From JAFDZW01 sp035632315 (GTDB taxonomy: Bacteria; Bacteroidota; Ignavibacteria; Palsa-1295), in the NCBI GenBank assembly GCA_035632315.1, contig DASQGZ010000048.1, positions 1 through 64,000 of the forward strand: a DNA stretch of 64,000 bases. Direction: 5' to 3'. Positions 35,111 through 43,377 of the stretch are shown here, piece by piece (the stretch's first letter is position 1; each line of letters opens with the position of its first letter). Both the position numbers and the translations under genes were made by a program. Below the pieces are notes generated by a model, which had not been told where the DNA came from, made no database searches, and worked only from the letters and a program-made list of their open reading frames with translations.

Positions 35111-37584
35111 GTCCCGAAAAGCGAAACAATATACAGCTGCGGCATCGGCCGGCATTCGTTCTCCTGATCGGAACGAGCATCGGTATTATTGGTGCGAATG
35201 TCTTAAAAGCCGCCGAAATATCCGCCATTGCAGTAAGTGTAATCGGCTGCATTCTGTTCATTACCCTATCCATTATTTTTTCAAAACTTCCGGTAATTCG
35301 GTTTTTTGCTTTATTGCTCACGGTTTGTTTATTGGGTTTTACGGCTGGTGCAGCTCAACAGTATTTCCACAATTCATCCATCGTCAGGAAACTTGCGTCG
35401 CTCGATCATCCGTCATGCCTTCTCTACGGAACAGTTATTTCTACTGACGACAGTACACAGCTTTCGGATAGATTTATTATTCGAACAGACTCGCTGGTTA
35501 TGGATTCTTCCGTCGTTCGAACAAGCGAGAAAATTGCACTGACTGTTAAAAGAAAAAATGATATTAACGACATCCGAATGCCGCTGCGGTCGGAATACAT
35601 AAAAGCGTATGCCGAGTTAGAACCCCTCGATGACGAACGCAACCCATTCGCATCAGCGCACGGGCATGCTACAACCGCGGCAACCGGAGCTGTTGCTGCA
35701 GCATTTGTAAAATCTCCTTATGATCTGTATATTCTCGACTCCGCACAGTCATTAACGATCACAGACAGGATCGCTCAATTCTTTGAAGGGATTAATTCAC
35801 GCATCGGCACCCTGCTTTCAGATGCGATCTCAGACTCGTCTGCACGTGCGATCGTCAGCGCCGTCGTCATCGGAGATAAACGTGGCATCGACGATCAGAC
35901 GACAATTGCTTTCCGACGCGCAGGGTTAGCTCATATTCTTGTCGTTAGTGGATTCAATGTTGCCATTGTTGCAGCGCTCTTCTATTATCTGTTACGACTC
36001 GTAGGATTATACAGGCTTCGCTGGCGTATCATCATCTCAATGATCGGTGTCGCATGTTATGCGCTCGTTGTCGGATTAGAACCGAGCGTTGTCCGTGCGC
36101 TCGCTTCGGTAGAGCTTGTTTTTCTTGCGCTGCTGATCGAGCGCAAGCCTGACATTGGTAATATTACTGCCGCGACTGCAACCGTTGCATTACTGTTTGG
36201 TCCATCTCTATTAACGAATCCCAGTTTTCAACTTACCTACGGGGCGGTATTTGCGTTGGTTCTTATTTCTCCCAAGCTCTCCGCTCTGCTCATTCCAGAA
36301 GCACTTCACGAAAGCAAGAGCAGATCAGGAAAATTATTACTTGAAATTTGTTCTACGTTAGTTTCTTCATTTTCAGTAACGATCGGGCTCTTACCGGTTT
36401 TGCTATATCATTTTCACCGGATCACGATCATCGGAGTGTTCGCAAATATCATTGGGATTCCGCTCTCGGGCGTACTCACGGTGTTCGGTTTTTTGCTGAT
36501 ACCTATGACACTGATCAGCCATTCGCTTGGAATGCTCTATGGTGATGTCTCGGCACTATTTGCCCGCCTCTTAACATGGCTTGCAGATTATTCAAGTTCA
36601 CTCTCCTGGTCATCGCTCGTCCTTCCTTTGCCTGATATTGCATTTGTTGCACTTTATTTTCTCGGCATTATATTTCTTCTGTTGAGTCGTTCGCGAAAGC
36701 AGTTACTTGTGAGACTTATTATCTGTACAAGCATTGCGAGCAATCTCTTTATACTGAACGTTCCCTTTACACATCCGATCATCGCAAAGAATAACGTGCT
36801 TTCGATCTTATTTTTTGACGTGGGTCAGGGCGATGCGGCGCTCGTTCATACTCCGGGTAACAAAACATATATGATCGACTTTGGCGGCCTGACGCACGAT
36901 GATAATCCTATCGCAGAACGCGAGATCGTCCCACTGGTCGAAGCGGAAGCAATGACAACGATCGACGGCGGATTTATTTCGCACATGCATATCGATCATT
37001 ACGGCGGCGTACAGTCGCTGATGCACGATGGGTATATTCGTCACCTCTATACATCCGGAGAACGTTCGTCGAGCGAGTCGGCTTTTGCCCTCGATAGTAT
37101 TGCAAAGACAAATCACATTCCGATCACAAAACTTCAACGAGGCGACACTCTCTTACTCGATGGTAATGTTGCGTTGTTCGTTCTTAACCCCGATACTGCA
37201 TCAGCGGTCTCAGGGAGTGAGATGAATCATCACTCGCTCGTTTTGAAATTATGTTACGGACGAACCTCGGCATTATTTCTTGGCGACATTGAAGCTTCAG
37301 ATGAATTAGCGTTAGAGGATCAGTTTGGTACATTTCTCAGATCGGATATTGTAAAAGTAGCCCATCACGGCAGCCAGTACAGTTCATCGTCACGTTTTAC
37401 ATCAGCAGTTCAGGGAAAATATGCGCTTGTATCGGTCGGTGAGCATAATCGATTTGGGCATCCGACAGCAGAAGCATTGTCGCATTGGTACCAGTCAGGC
37501 GCCGAAGTTCATAGAACTGACCGCGAAGGCGCCGTGCTCTTCCGTTCGGATGGGCGGAGAGTTTGGCAGGAAGATTGGAGATAA
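35107..37584 (+). CDS. comEC: ComEC/Rec2 family DNA uptake channel protein
   Basis: About 825 residues. I start at the TTG at 35107, which overlaps the previous stop codon; the frame stays open further upstream but only inside the previous gene. N-terminal hydrophobic segments lead to the competence domain (about 230-500), with HILVVSGFNVAIV marking its opening. The C-terminal metallo-beta-lactamase domain opens with LSILFFDVGQGDAALV (about 565) and carries HMHIDH (near 626), a full HxHxDH zinc motif, and VAHHGSQ. ComEC carries single DNA strands across the inner membrane during transformation. No comEA or pilus gene is in the window. Confidence 0.92.
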   Translation: MSPEKRNNIQLRHRPAFVLLIGTSIGIIGANVLKAAEISAIAVSVIGCILFITLSIIFSKLPVIRFFALLLTVCLLGFTAGAAQQYFHNSSIVRKLASLDHPSCLLYGTVISTDDSTQLSDRFIIRTDSLVMDSSVVRTSEKIALTVKRKNDINDIRMPLRSEYIKAYAELEPLDDERNPFASAHGHATTAATGAVAAAFVKSPYDLYILDSAQSLTITDRIAQFFEGINSRIGTLLSDAISDSSARAIVSAVVIGDKRGIDDQTTIAFRRAGLAHILVVSGFNVAIVAALFYYLLRLVGLYRLRWRIIISMIGVACYALVVGLEPSVVRALASVELVFLALLIERKPDIGNITAATATVALLFGPSLLTNPSFQLTYGAVFALVLISPKLSALLIPEALHESKSRSGKLLLEICSTLVSSFSVTIGLLPVLLYHFHRITIIGVFANIIGIPLSGVLTVFGFLLIPMTLISHSLGMLYGDVSALFARLLTWLADYSSSLSWSSLVLPLPDIAFVALYFLGIIFLLLSRSRKQLLVRLIICTSIASNLFILNVPFTHPIIAKNNVLSILFFDVGQGDAALVHTPGNKTYMIDFGGLTHDDNPIAEREIVPLVEAEAMTTIDGGFISHMHIDHYGGVQSLMHDGYIRHLYTSGERSSSESAFALDSIAKTNHIPITKLQRGDTLLLDGNVALFVLNPDTASAVSGSEMNHHSLVLKLCYGRTSALFLGDIEASDELALEDQFGTFLRSDIVKVAHHGSQYSSSSRFTSAVQGKYALVSVGEHNRFGHPTAEALSHWYQSGAEVHRTDREGAVLFRSDGRRVWQEDWR

Positions 37585-37610
37585 GAAGAGAAGCAAAAGA
37601 CACTCTTCTG

Positions 37611-38801
37611 TCACTTTAGGACACCCAATTGCTCCCCGATCTTGGTGAATGCCGAAATCGCTTTGTCAAGATGCTCTTTTTCGTGAGCAGCAGAAATTTG
37701 AACGCGAATTCTCGCCTGCCCTTTTGCGACAACAGGATAGAAGAACCCAATGACATAAATTCCTTCGTCGAGTAATGCCTTGGCAAATTCCTGAGCAAGC
37801 GGCGCATCATAGAGCATGATCGGACAAATAGGATGAATGCCGGGTTTGATCTCAAATCCTGCTTTCATCATCTCTTCGCGAAAGTATGTTGTGTTCGATT
37901 CAAGTTTATCGCGAAGCGATGTTGTTTCAGAGATCATCTTCACGACTTCAAGAGCGGCTCCTGCGATCGGCGGCGGAAGCGAATTGCTGAAAAGATACGG
38001 CCGCGAACGCTGGCGAAGCATATCGATAATTTCTTTACGGCCGGCGGTAAATCCTCCTGCCGCCCCGCCGAGTGCTTTGCCAAGGGTCGAAGTGATAATA
38101 TCAACTCGGCCCATTACATTTTTGTGTTCGACCGAGCCGCGGCCTGTTTTGCCGACAAAACCCGTTGCGTGACTATCGTCAACCATTACGAGCGCATCGT
38201 ACTTCTCAGCCAGATCACAAATCTCATCAAGCTTTGCAATAAAACCGTCCATTGAGAATACGCCGTCGGTTACGATCACACGACGGCGCAGCTTGGACGA
38301 TTCTTGCAAGCAGCGTTCGAGATCTGCCATATCGCTATTTTTGTAGCGAAACCGTTCGGCTTTTGAAAGACGTACCCCGTCGATGATCGAAGCATGATTG
38401 AGTTCGTCGCTGATGATCGCATCATTCTCGCCGAAGAGCGGCTCGAAGACCCCGCCATTCGCATCGAAACATGCCATATACAAGATCGCATCGTCCGTGT
38501 GAAGGAATCGGGCGATCTCTTGCTCGAGCTGCTTATGCAAGTCTTCGGTGCCACAGATGAATCGGACACTCGACATCCCATATCCATGTGTGTCAAGCGA
38601 TTTATGAGCAGCAGCAATAACACGCGGATGTGACGAAAGTCCGAGATAATTATTTGCGCAGAAGTTCAGGTATGTCCCTGGCCTGCCCTCGACCCGGATC
38701 TCGACACCTTGCGGTGTTGTAATGACCCGTTCGTCTTTGTACAAACCGGACGAGCGAATATCAGAAATTTCTGCAGTGAGTTGATCCTTGATAGCGTACA
38801 T
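37611..38801 (-). CDS. kbl: glycine C-acetyltransferase (2-amino-3-ketobutyrate CoA ligase)
   Basis: A 396-residue alpha-oxoamine synthase. PLP-binding lysine K242 is in STLGKALGGA, DDSHATGF (208-215) supplies the Asp and His that hold the cofactor, and NYLGLSSHP (about 51-59) is typical. Length and N-terminal sequence fit KBL, which makes or cleaves 2-amino-3-ketobutyrate with CoA in threonine degradation; BioF or SPT are the alternatives, but the N-terminal stretch ending in TYLNFCANNYLGL favours KBL. No threonine dehydrogenase gene is beside it. It is followed on the same strand by comEC's convergent end 26 bases away. Confidence 0.88.
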   Translation of the reverse strand: MYAIKDQLTAEISDIRSSGLYKDERVITTPQGVEIRVEGRPGTYLNFCANNYLGLSSHPRVIAAAHKSLDTHGYGMSSVRFICGTEDLHKQLEQEIARFLHTDDAILYMACFDANGGVFEPLFGENDAIISDELNHASIIDGVRLSKAERFRYKNSDMADLERCLQESSKLRRRVIVTDGVFSMDGFIAKLDEICDLAEKYDALVMVDDSHATGFVGKTGRGSVEHKNVMGRVDIITSTLGKALGGAAGGFTAGRKEIIDMLRQRSRPYLFSNSLPPPIAGAALEVVKMISETTSLRDKLESNTTYFREEMMKAGFEIKPGIHPICPIMLYDAPLAQEFAKALLDEGIYVIGFFYPVVAKGQARIRVQISAAHEKEHLDKAISAFTKIGEQLGVLK

Positions 38802-38819
38802 TATTTACTCGATTTTTTT

Positions 38820-39590
38820 CTACTGGCTAACGACGGATGACGATTCTAACATTCCCTTAATGATCCCAAATGTGTAATGCGCGGCGATATGCTCAACGAA
38901 TATCGGGAAATCGGTTACAGCCGAATGATCTGCTTTATCTGAAAGAGCTCGTATCACCACGAACGGGATCTTATGTTCGTAACAAACTTGCGCGACTGCT
39001 GCACCTTCCATCTCGATCGCCATCAGGCCGGGGATCTCCCTCCTGAGATCGCTGATCTTTCCTGCATCGGCAATGAAGAGGTCGCCCGAAGATATAATGC
39101 CACAAATTACTTGAGGGACGGATATATGATACTGCCGAAGATACTCACTTGCAACAGTATTATGCAATTCACTCCGCACATATTCTTCCGCCGACCGCTT
39201 TGCCGACTCGATCAGTGCTGCATCGGCTTTGAAATGTGATACACCGAGCAACGGAATTTCAAATTTCTTCATCGACACAACGGCACTCACATCGACATCA
39301 TGTTGGACAAGCTCTGTCGAAATGATTATATCTCCAATGGAAAGCGACGGGTCTGCCGCGCCGGCAACGCCCGTAAATATCAATATATCAATATCGAATA
39401 AATTAATAACTGTTGTTGCCGTTTGGGTTGCGGCAACTTTGCCCCACCGTGAAAACGCAAGTACGACGTCTTTGCCGAATAATTTGCCTTGATGATACTC
39501 ACGGTTTGCGATCGTTTGTTTCTCATCGACATCAAGATGTGCGACGAGCAGCCTGATCTCCTCATTCATCGCACTGATGATCCCGATCAC
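38820..39590 (-). CDS. mtnN: 5'-methylthioadenosine/S-adenosylhomocysteine nucleosidase-like protein
   Basis: A 256-residue nucleosidase of the PNP/MTAN family that cleaves adenine from methylthioadenosine and S-adenosylhomocysteine. The opening IGIISAMNEE (2-11) has the catalytic acidic pair, FTGVAGAAD (72-80) is the glycine loop, AIEMEGAAVAQV (191-202) is the ribose-binding motif and ALSDKAD (215-221) holds the catalytic Asp. It is longer than E. coli MTAN (about 232) through an insertion around 120-160. Its start overlaps the class V aminotransferase stop by ATGA, so both are co-translated. kbl follows 18 bases downstream. Confidence 0.88.
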   Translation of the reverse strand: MIGIISAMNEEIRLLVAHLDVDEKQTIANREYHQGKLFGKDVVLAFSRWGKVAATQTATTVINLFDIDILIFTGVAGAADPSLSIGDIIISTELVQHDVDVSAVVSMKKFEIPLLGVSHFKADAALIESAKRSAEEYVRSELHNTVASEYLRQYHISVPQVICGIISSGDLFIADAGKISDLRREIPGLMAIEMEGAAVAQVCYEHKIPFVVIRALSDKADHSAVTDFPIFVEHIAAHYTFGIIKGMLESSSVVSQ

Positions 39591-40753
39591 GAAACTCCTC
39601 CTCGAAATTCAGTTTGTAACGCCGCGAGCAACGCATCATATTCCGAAGCATCGTTATAGACATGCGTCGAAAATCTGATATACGCTGTTCCGTTGGTTGT
39701 CATCGCCGGAACTTCGATATGATATGCATCGAATAGCTTATTATGCAGATCGAGAATATATTGCTCCGCTCCGCTCGGATCATTCGGAAGCAATACCGTG
39801 CAGATCATTCCGAGCATTTCCTCGGGCGCACCGTAACCAACGTCGAGCCCTTTCGTGAGCTTTTCTCGCGCATCTAAGAGGAGCGAATGAGTATAGCTTC
39901 GAATGTTTTCTGCACCGAGAGTATTAAAAAAATCTATCCCTGCCCCGATCGAAAGCCATGCACTCGGATCCCACGTACCTGTCCAGCCGAATTCTTCCTG
40001 ATAACCTTTCTTATATTTATGCGAGATCAGCGTCGGATGAATATTGCTTTGATGTTTTTTATCGACCCATAAAAATGCCGATCCCTTTGGTGCAAAAAGC
40101 CATTTATGGCAATTACCCGTATAAAAATCTGCGCCAAGCGATTCGATGTCAAGGTCGATCATCCCGGGAACATGCGCTCCGTCGATCATCACAAGGATGC
40201 CCCGTTGCTTGAGCATCGGAATAATTCGTTCGAGGGGATAGATAACTGCTGTCGGACTGGTAATATGATCGATCAGTGCAAAACGAGTCTTCGGTGTGAT
40301 CGCCGCTTCGATTGCATCGACAACTTCCTGTGCATCGCTGATCGGAAACGGCACGCTGATCTCGACAACCTTCGCTCCGGTCGTATCGGCAATATATTGC
40401 ATTGTCTTGCGAATAGCGCCATAGACGTGCGACGTCGTCAGCAATTCATCGCCCGGTTTAAATGTCGGCGCGAGCGAACGAAGCACTGCATTGAAACCCA
40501 TCGTCGCATTCTCGACGAAGACAACATCTTCAGCCTTGGCCCCGATAAATTGTGAAAGTTGCTCTTTGACCGATTCGAGAGCCTGCGGCATTTCGCGAAG
40601 GAAAAATCTGACCGGCTCGCGTTCAAGCTGTTCTTGCCAGCCGCGCTGAACATCGAGTACTCGCTTCGGGCATGCACCGAACGAACCGTGATTCAAAAAA
40701 ATAATATCGTCATCAAGAAGCCATTCGCCCCTGATCGCTTTGCCGAATTGCAT
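39587..40753 (-). CDS. class V aminotransferase (isopenicillin N epimerase-like)
   Basis: A 388-residue PLP enzyme. It opens with FLNHGSFGACPKRVL (19-33), typical of the isopenicillin N epimerase/cysteine desulfurase-like class V group. The cofactor Asp is D191 in MIDGAH and the Schiff-base lysine is K217 in GNCHKWLFAPKG. SHVYGAIRKTMQY lies in the substrate region. Such proteins act as epimerases, desulfurases or kynureninase-like enzymes; the real substrate is unknown. It is the first gene of a minus-strand run with mtnN and kbl, suggesting amino-acid or sulfur-compound salvage. Confidence 0.83.
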   Translation of the reverse strand: MQFGKAIRGEWLLDDDIIFLNHGSFGACPKRVLDVQRGWQEQLEREPVRFFLREMPQALESVKEQLSQFIGAKAEDVVFVENATMGFNAVLRSLAPTFKPGDELLTTSHVYGAIRKTMQYIADTTGAKVVEISVPFPISDAQEVVDAIEAAITPKTRFALIDHITSPTAVIYPLERIIPMLKQRGILVMIDGAHVPGMIDLDIESLGADFYTGNCHKWLFAPKGSAFLWVDKKHQSNIHPTLISHKYKKGYQEEFGWTGTWDPSAWLSIGAGIDFFNTLGAENIRSYTHSLLLDAREKLTKGLDVGYGAPEEMLGMICTVLLPNDPSGAEQYILDLHNKLFDAYHIEVPAMTTNGTAYIRFSTHVYNDASEYDALLAALQTEFRGGVS

Positions 40754-40824
40754 TCAGAATTTTGTTAAAAGAAAGTATGGGAACATCCGTCAAGCCGAGT
40801 GAGTTACAGTGCGACGAGTTCGCC

Positions 40825-40906
40825 GGAGGGCTCGCATAATGGTATTGCAGCAGTCTTGAAAACTGCCGGCCGAAAGGCTGTGAGAGTTCGAATCCCTCGC
40901 CCTCCG
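40825..40906 (+). tRNA. tRNA-Ser (TGA anticodon)
   Basis: Acceptor GGAGGGC (40825-40831) pairs with GCCCTCC (40899-40905). The anticodon arm is GCAGT-CTTGAAA-ACTGC with anticodon TGA, followed by a long variable arm (GGCCGAAAGGCT) as expected for serine tRNA, and a T arm GAGAG-TTCGAAT-CCCTC with one mismatch. Discriminator G. The 3' CCA is not encoded, unlike the tRNA-Val in this window. Confidence 0.95.
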
Positions 40907-40915
40907 CAAAAAAAA

Positions 40916-40943
40916 TTGAGAATGGAAAATTGAGAATTGAGAA
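40916..40943. repeat. heptamer array, left of the tRNA-Ser/tat terminator
   Basis: Four seven-base units in register: TTGAGAA, TGGAAAA, TTGAGAA, TTGAGAA. They are the inverse of the ATTCTCA-type units on the other side of the terminator, so the terminator is bracketed by inverted heptamer arrays. Confidence 0.75.
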
Positions 40944-40960
40944 AAATTTTCCACTTACTA

Positions 40961-40988
40961 AAAAAACCTCCGACTGGAGGCTTTTTTT
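40961..40988. terminator. bidirectional intrinsic terminator between tRNA-Ser and the tat genes
   Basis: An A-run, stem CCTCC (40967-40971) with GGAGG (40976-40980), loop GACT, then C and seven Ts. The A-run and T-run extend the stem, so the structure works in both directions: for tRNA-Ser on the plus strand and the tat/pur transcript on the minus strand. Confidence 0.8.
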
Positions 40989-40990
40989 AC

Positions 40991-41025
40991 ATTCTCAATT
41001 CTCAATTCATAACTCTCAATTCCCC
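40991..41025. repeat. heptamer array overlapping the tat gene stop codon
   Basis: Five units in register: ATTCTCA, ATTCTCA, ATTCATA, ACTCTCA, ATTCCCC. The TGA stop of the minus-strand TatA/B-like gene (41016-41018) is inside the array, so the repeat supplies that gene's last codons and stop. Confidence 0.72.
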
Positions 41026-41369
41026 GAAGGAGGTATCGGCTCAACAGATTGCTGTACTGGTGCAGGGGTCGGTACCGGCGGCAACGCAGCAGGCACTGCC
41101 GGACCTTCGATCGCTTTGGCAGCTTCCTTGACAGGCTGCGCAGCAGCATTGATCTGCGCTTCGAAATTCGATTTCGCCGATTGCAATGCTTCCATCGGCT
41201 CCTTGAGCACTGTCTTTAATTGCTCGTCAAGACCGTCTTTTGCTTCACGGAATTTACGAAGCCCTTTTCCCAAACTTCCCGCAAGCTCCGGTATCTTCTT
41301 CGGTCCGAAAAAGATCAGGATCACGAGAAAGATCAGGAGTACTTCACCGCCGCCAAGATTCTCAAACAT
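41016..41369 (-). CDS. TatA/TatB-like twin-arginine translocase subunit (long form)
   Basis: A 117-residue Tat component. The N-terminus has a short periplasmic start, a membrane helix (VLLIFLVILIFF, about 10-21), then the hinge FGPKKIPELA (21-30) and an amphipathic helix (GKGLRKFREAKDGLDEQL). A long acidic then Ala/Pro-rich tail makes it longer than the usual 60-90 residues of TatA and nearer TatB. In the membrane TatA/E forms the pore and TatB the receptor with TatC. tatC is not in the window. It is the last gene of the minus-strand group, five bases after the short TatA gene. Confidence 0.88.
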   Translation of the reverse strand: MFENLGGGEVLLIFLVILIFFGPKKIPELAGSLGKGLRKFREAKDGLDEQLKTVLKEPMEALQSAKSNFEAQINAAAQPVKEAAKAIEGPAVPAALPPVPTPAPVQQSVEPIPPSGN

Positions 41370-41374
41370 ACGAA

Positions 41375-41551
41375 TTACTCTACTTTCTTTTCTGCTTCGT
41401 CTTCGTGTCCTTCGCCCTGCGAAGCTTTCTTGAATTCATGCATTCCCTTACCGAGACCGCGCATTAGTTCGGGGATCTTCTTGCCGCCGAACAGCAGCAC
41501 GACGATCGCAACGATGATCAGTAATTCGAATGCGCCGAGATTTTTGAACAT
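41375..41551 (-). CDS. tatA: TatA-like twin-arginine translocase subunit (short form)
   Basis: A 58-residue protein. MFKNLGAFELLIIVAIVVLL is one membrane helix, followed by FGGKKIPELMRGLGKGMHEF, the TatA hinge and amphipathic helix, then an acidic tail (DEAEKK). Length and motifs fit TatA/TatE. With the next gene it makes a two-member Tat set, as in many bacteria that separate TatA-like and TatB-like roles. Confidence 0.9.
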   Translation of the reverse strand: MFKNLGAFELLIIVAIVVLLFGGKKIPELMRGLGKGMHEFKKASQGEGHEDEAEKKVE

Positions 41552-41635
41552 GTTCTTTTCCTCTTTAACTGGTTACGTGGCGACCCATCTGGCAGCCTGT
41601 AAATGCAAAACTGCTGTTTTCGGCAAATAATTCGA

Positions 41636-41776
41636 TTATTCCTTCTCAAACCACGAATACCTATAGCTTCCCTTGCGCGGACCGTGTGCGAATCGGAGCG
41701 CCGCAAGCACCACTGATAATAATACCACTCCCGTTAAGCCGAGCAATATCAACTCTATGATGCCGCCGAGGCCCAT
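41636..41776 (-). CDS. 46-residue single-span membrane protein
   Basis: The frame reads MGLGGIIELILLGLTGVVLL, then SVVLAALRFAHGPRKGSYRY and ends SWFEKE. One hydrophobic helix (about 5-27) is followed by a basic-aromatic tail. It lies 14 bases after purQ and before the tat genes on the same strand, in a gap with no other candidate. I do not recognise it. The helix and position support a real small protein, perhaps acting with the Tat machinery, but this is a guess. Confidence 0.5.
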   Translation of the reverse strand: MGLGGIIELILLGLTGVVLLSVVLAALRFAHGPRKGSYRYSWFEKE

Positions 41777-41790
41777 TACGTTTAATCAGT

Positions 41791-42531
41791 TTATGAGACT
41801 AATACTCCCCGCTTTTCTTTCGCCTGTTCTCTGACACTGTCGAAATGATTCTTGAGTGAGCGAAAAATATTCAAGCCGTCTGCACTGCCGAGAATCTTAT
41901 CGCATGCACGCTCCGGATGCGGCATCAGTCCGAAAACATTTCCTTCTTTATTGACGATGCCCGCAATATTACCGATCGAACCGTTCGGATTTGCTTCCTC
42001 AGTGATCTCACCCTCCGGCGTCGAATATCTGAACACCACTTGTCCGTTCGATTCGAGGTCACGAATCACATCAGGCTCTGCGATGAAATTACCTTCGCCA
42101 TGTGCGATCGGGATTTCGAGTACCGTGCCCTGCTTAATGCGATTGGTGAATTGCGTATTCGAATTCTCCGTGCGAAGATAGACTTGCTTACAGCGAAACT
42201 TCAGACCGCTATTGCGAACAAGCACTCCGGGCAGTAAACCGCTTTCGCAGAGCACTTGAAAACCATTGCAGATCCCGAGCACTGTTCCGCCGTCGTTCGC
42301 AAACCGAATCACATCGTTCATAACCGGCGAGAACCGTGCGATCGCACCGGTTCGAAGATAATCGCCGAACGAGAAGCCGCCCGGAAGGATCACGAGATCG
42401 ACATGCTTTCCGATCGAACTGTCTTTATGCCAAACGAATTCGGTATCGGCTTCGCCGAGAACATTCTTTACCGCATACATCGCGTCGTGATCGCAATTCG
42501 AACCGGGGAAGACGACGATGCGTGTTCTCAT
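41791..42531 (-). CDS. purQ: phosphoribosylformylglycinamidine synthase subunit PurQ
   Basis: A 246-residue class I glutamine amidotransferase. PGSNCD (9-14) and the nucleophile C88 in LGICNGFQ are characteristic, and the C-terminal MPHPERACD holds the His and Glu of the catalytic triad. It gives ammonia to PurL for FGAM synthesis. It overlaps purS by ATGA. purL is not in the window. Confidence 0.96.
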   Translation of the reverse strand: MRTRIVVFPGSNCDHDAMYAVKNVLGEADTEFVWHKDSSIGKHVDLVILPGGFSFGDYLRTGAIARFSPVMNDVIRFANDGGTVLGICNGFQVLCESGLLPGVLVRNSGLKFRCKQVYLRTENSNTQFTNRIKQGTVLEIPIAHGEGNFIAEPDVIRDLESNGQVVFRYSTPEGEITEEANPNGSIGNIAGIVNKEGNVFGLMPHPERACDKILGSADGLNIFRSLKNHFDSVREQAKEKRGVLVS

Positions 42532-42788
42532 TTCGACGACTCCTTCACTTCAACGATCCGAAACGTCTCCATGATCGGATTCGCAAGCAGTTCGCCGCTC
42601 GAGCGCTCTGCGATCTTCACCGCTTCGTCTTTCGACCCCGCGCTCACATCGAGACGGATGAACTTACCGATCCGGACATCGTTCACACCCGACATTCCAA
42701 GCGACGCTAATGCATGTTGTGTTGCTTTCCCCTGAGGGTCAAGAATTGCTTCTTTTCGCTCCGTAGCTACATAAACTTGATAGTGCAT
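42528..42788 (-). CDS. purS: phosphoribosylformylglycinamidine synthase subunit PurS
   Basis: An 86-residue protein that bridges PurQ and PurL in the multisubunit FGAM synthase. YQVYVATERKEAILDPQGKA (3-22), SLGMSGVNDVRIGKFIRLDV (about 27-46) and the terminal IMETFRIVEV fit PurS over its whole length. I start at the ATG at 42788; the open frame continues 45 codons upstream without family similarity. It is the first gene of a purS-purQ-membrane protein-tatA-tatA run. Confidence 0.93.
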   Translation of the reverse strand: MHYQVYVATERKEAILDPQGKATQHALASLGMSGVNDVRIGKFIRLDVSAGSKDEAVKIAERSSGELLANPIMETFRIVEVKESSK

Positions 42789-42843
42789 ATTTATAAAACA
42801 ACGAACGACTCTCGTTAGTGCTTGCCTGACGGTAAGAGCACGA

Positions 42844-43269
42844 TTACTTATCTTTATACATGCGAAACGTGGTGAGTTTCCATACCTCATTCTCTTTTGA
42901 AACGTAGTAGTACACTGAGTCACTATTGAACTTCGATGTATCCTTTGTGTACGTTACGTTAGCATACACCTTTGCCAAGCTTGGAGTCATGCTATCCTGT
43001 GAAACGCCCAATACTTTCGCAGTCCAGTGTACATTATTAGGTCGTTTAAGTAACCGTATGAGCGACGAATCACCGGGTTTGAGAACCATTTCTTTCAGAT
43101 CGGAAGAAAGTAGGCTTAAGACTCCGGAAGAATCTCTCGCTTCCATCGCTTGAAAGTAACCGTTCACAACATCGGCAGGTGAATTCGTCGCGGTGGTCGG
43201 TGCAGTTGTTTTCTTTGCACATCCTGCAAACAGCAGAAACACCGCAAGCAGCTTTCCGAAATGCTTCAT
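42844..43269 (-). CDS. lipoprotein with DUF4878-like domain
   Basis: A 141-residue lipoprotein. MKHFGKLLAVFLLFAGC gives a signal with lipobox LFAGC, so the Cys is lipidated. A Thr/Ala-rich linker follows, then a domain of the DUF4878/NTF2-like type: ADVVNGYFQAMEARDSSGVL with a C-terminal strand pair ending VYYYVSKENEVWKLTTFR. Such domains occur in many Bacteroidota lipoproteins of unknown role. The preferred start is 43269; another ATG lies five codons upstream. It lies upstream of purS on the same strand with a 55-bp gap. Confidence 0.72.
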   Translation of the reverse strand: MKHFGKLLAVFLLFAGCAKKTTAPTTATNSPADVVNGYFQAMEARDSSGVLSLLSSDLKEMVLKPGDSSLIRLLKRPNNVHWTAKVLGVSQDSMTPSLAKVYANVTYTKDTSKFNSDSVYYYVSKENEVWKLTTFRMYKDK

Positions 43270-43377
43270 ATCTAAGTGTGTCATACGCTGAACGTATTAG
43301 TTAATGATTTCACCTACTAACCCGCACCCTACCTGATTTGTTACACCTGCTCAGCCGTGCTTGCTACACATTATCCA

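Noticed and set aside
37584..37609. 7-bp inverted repeat AGAAGAG/CTCTTCT between comEC and kbl
   Set aside because: A 12-base loop and no GC or T-run make it too weak, although the convergent gap is a natural terminator place.
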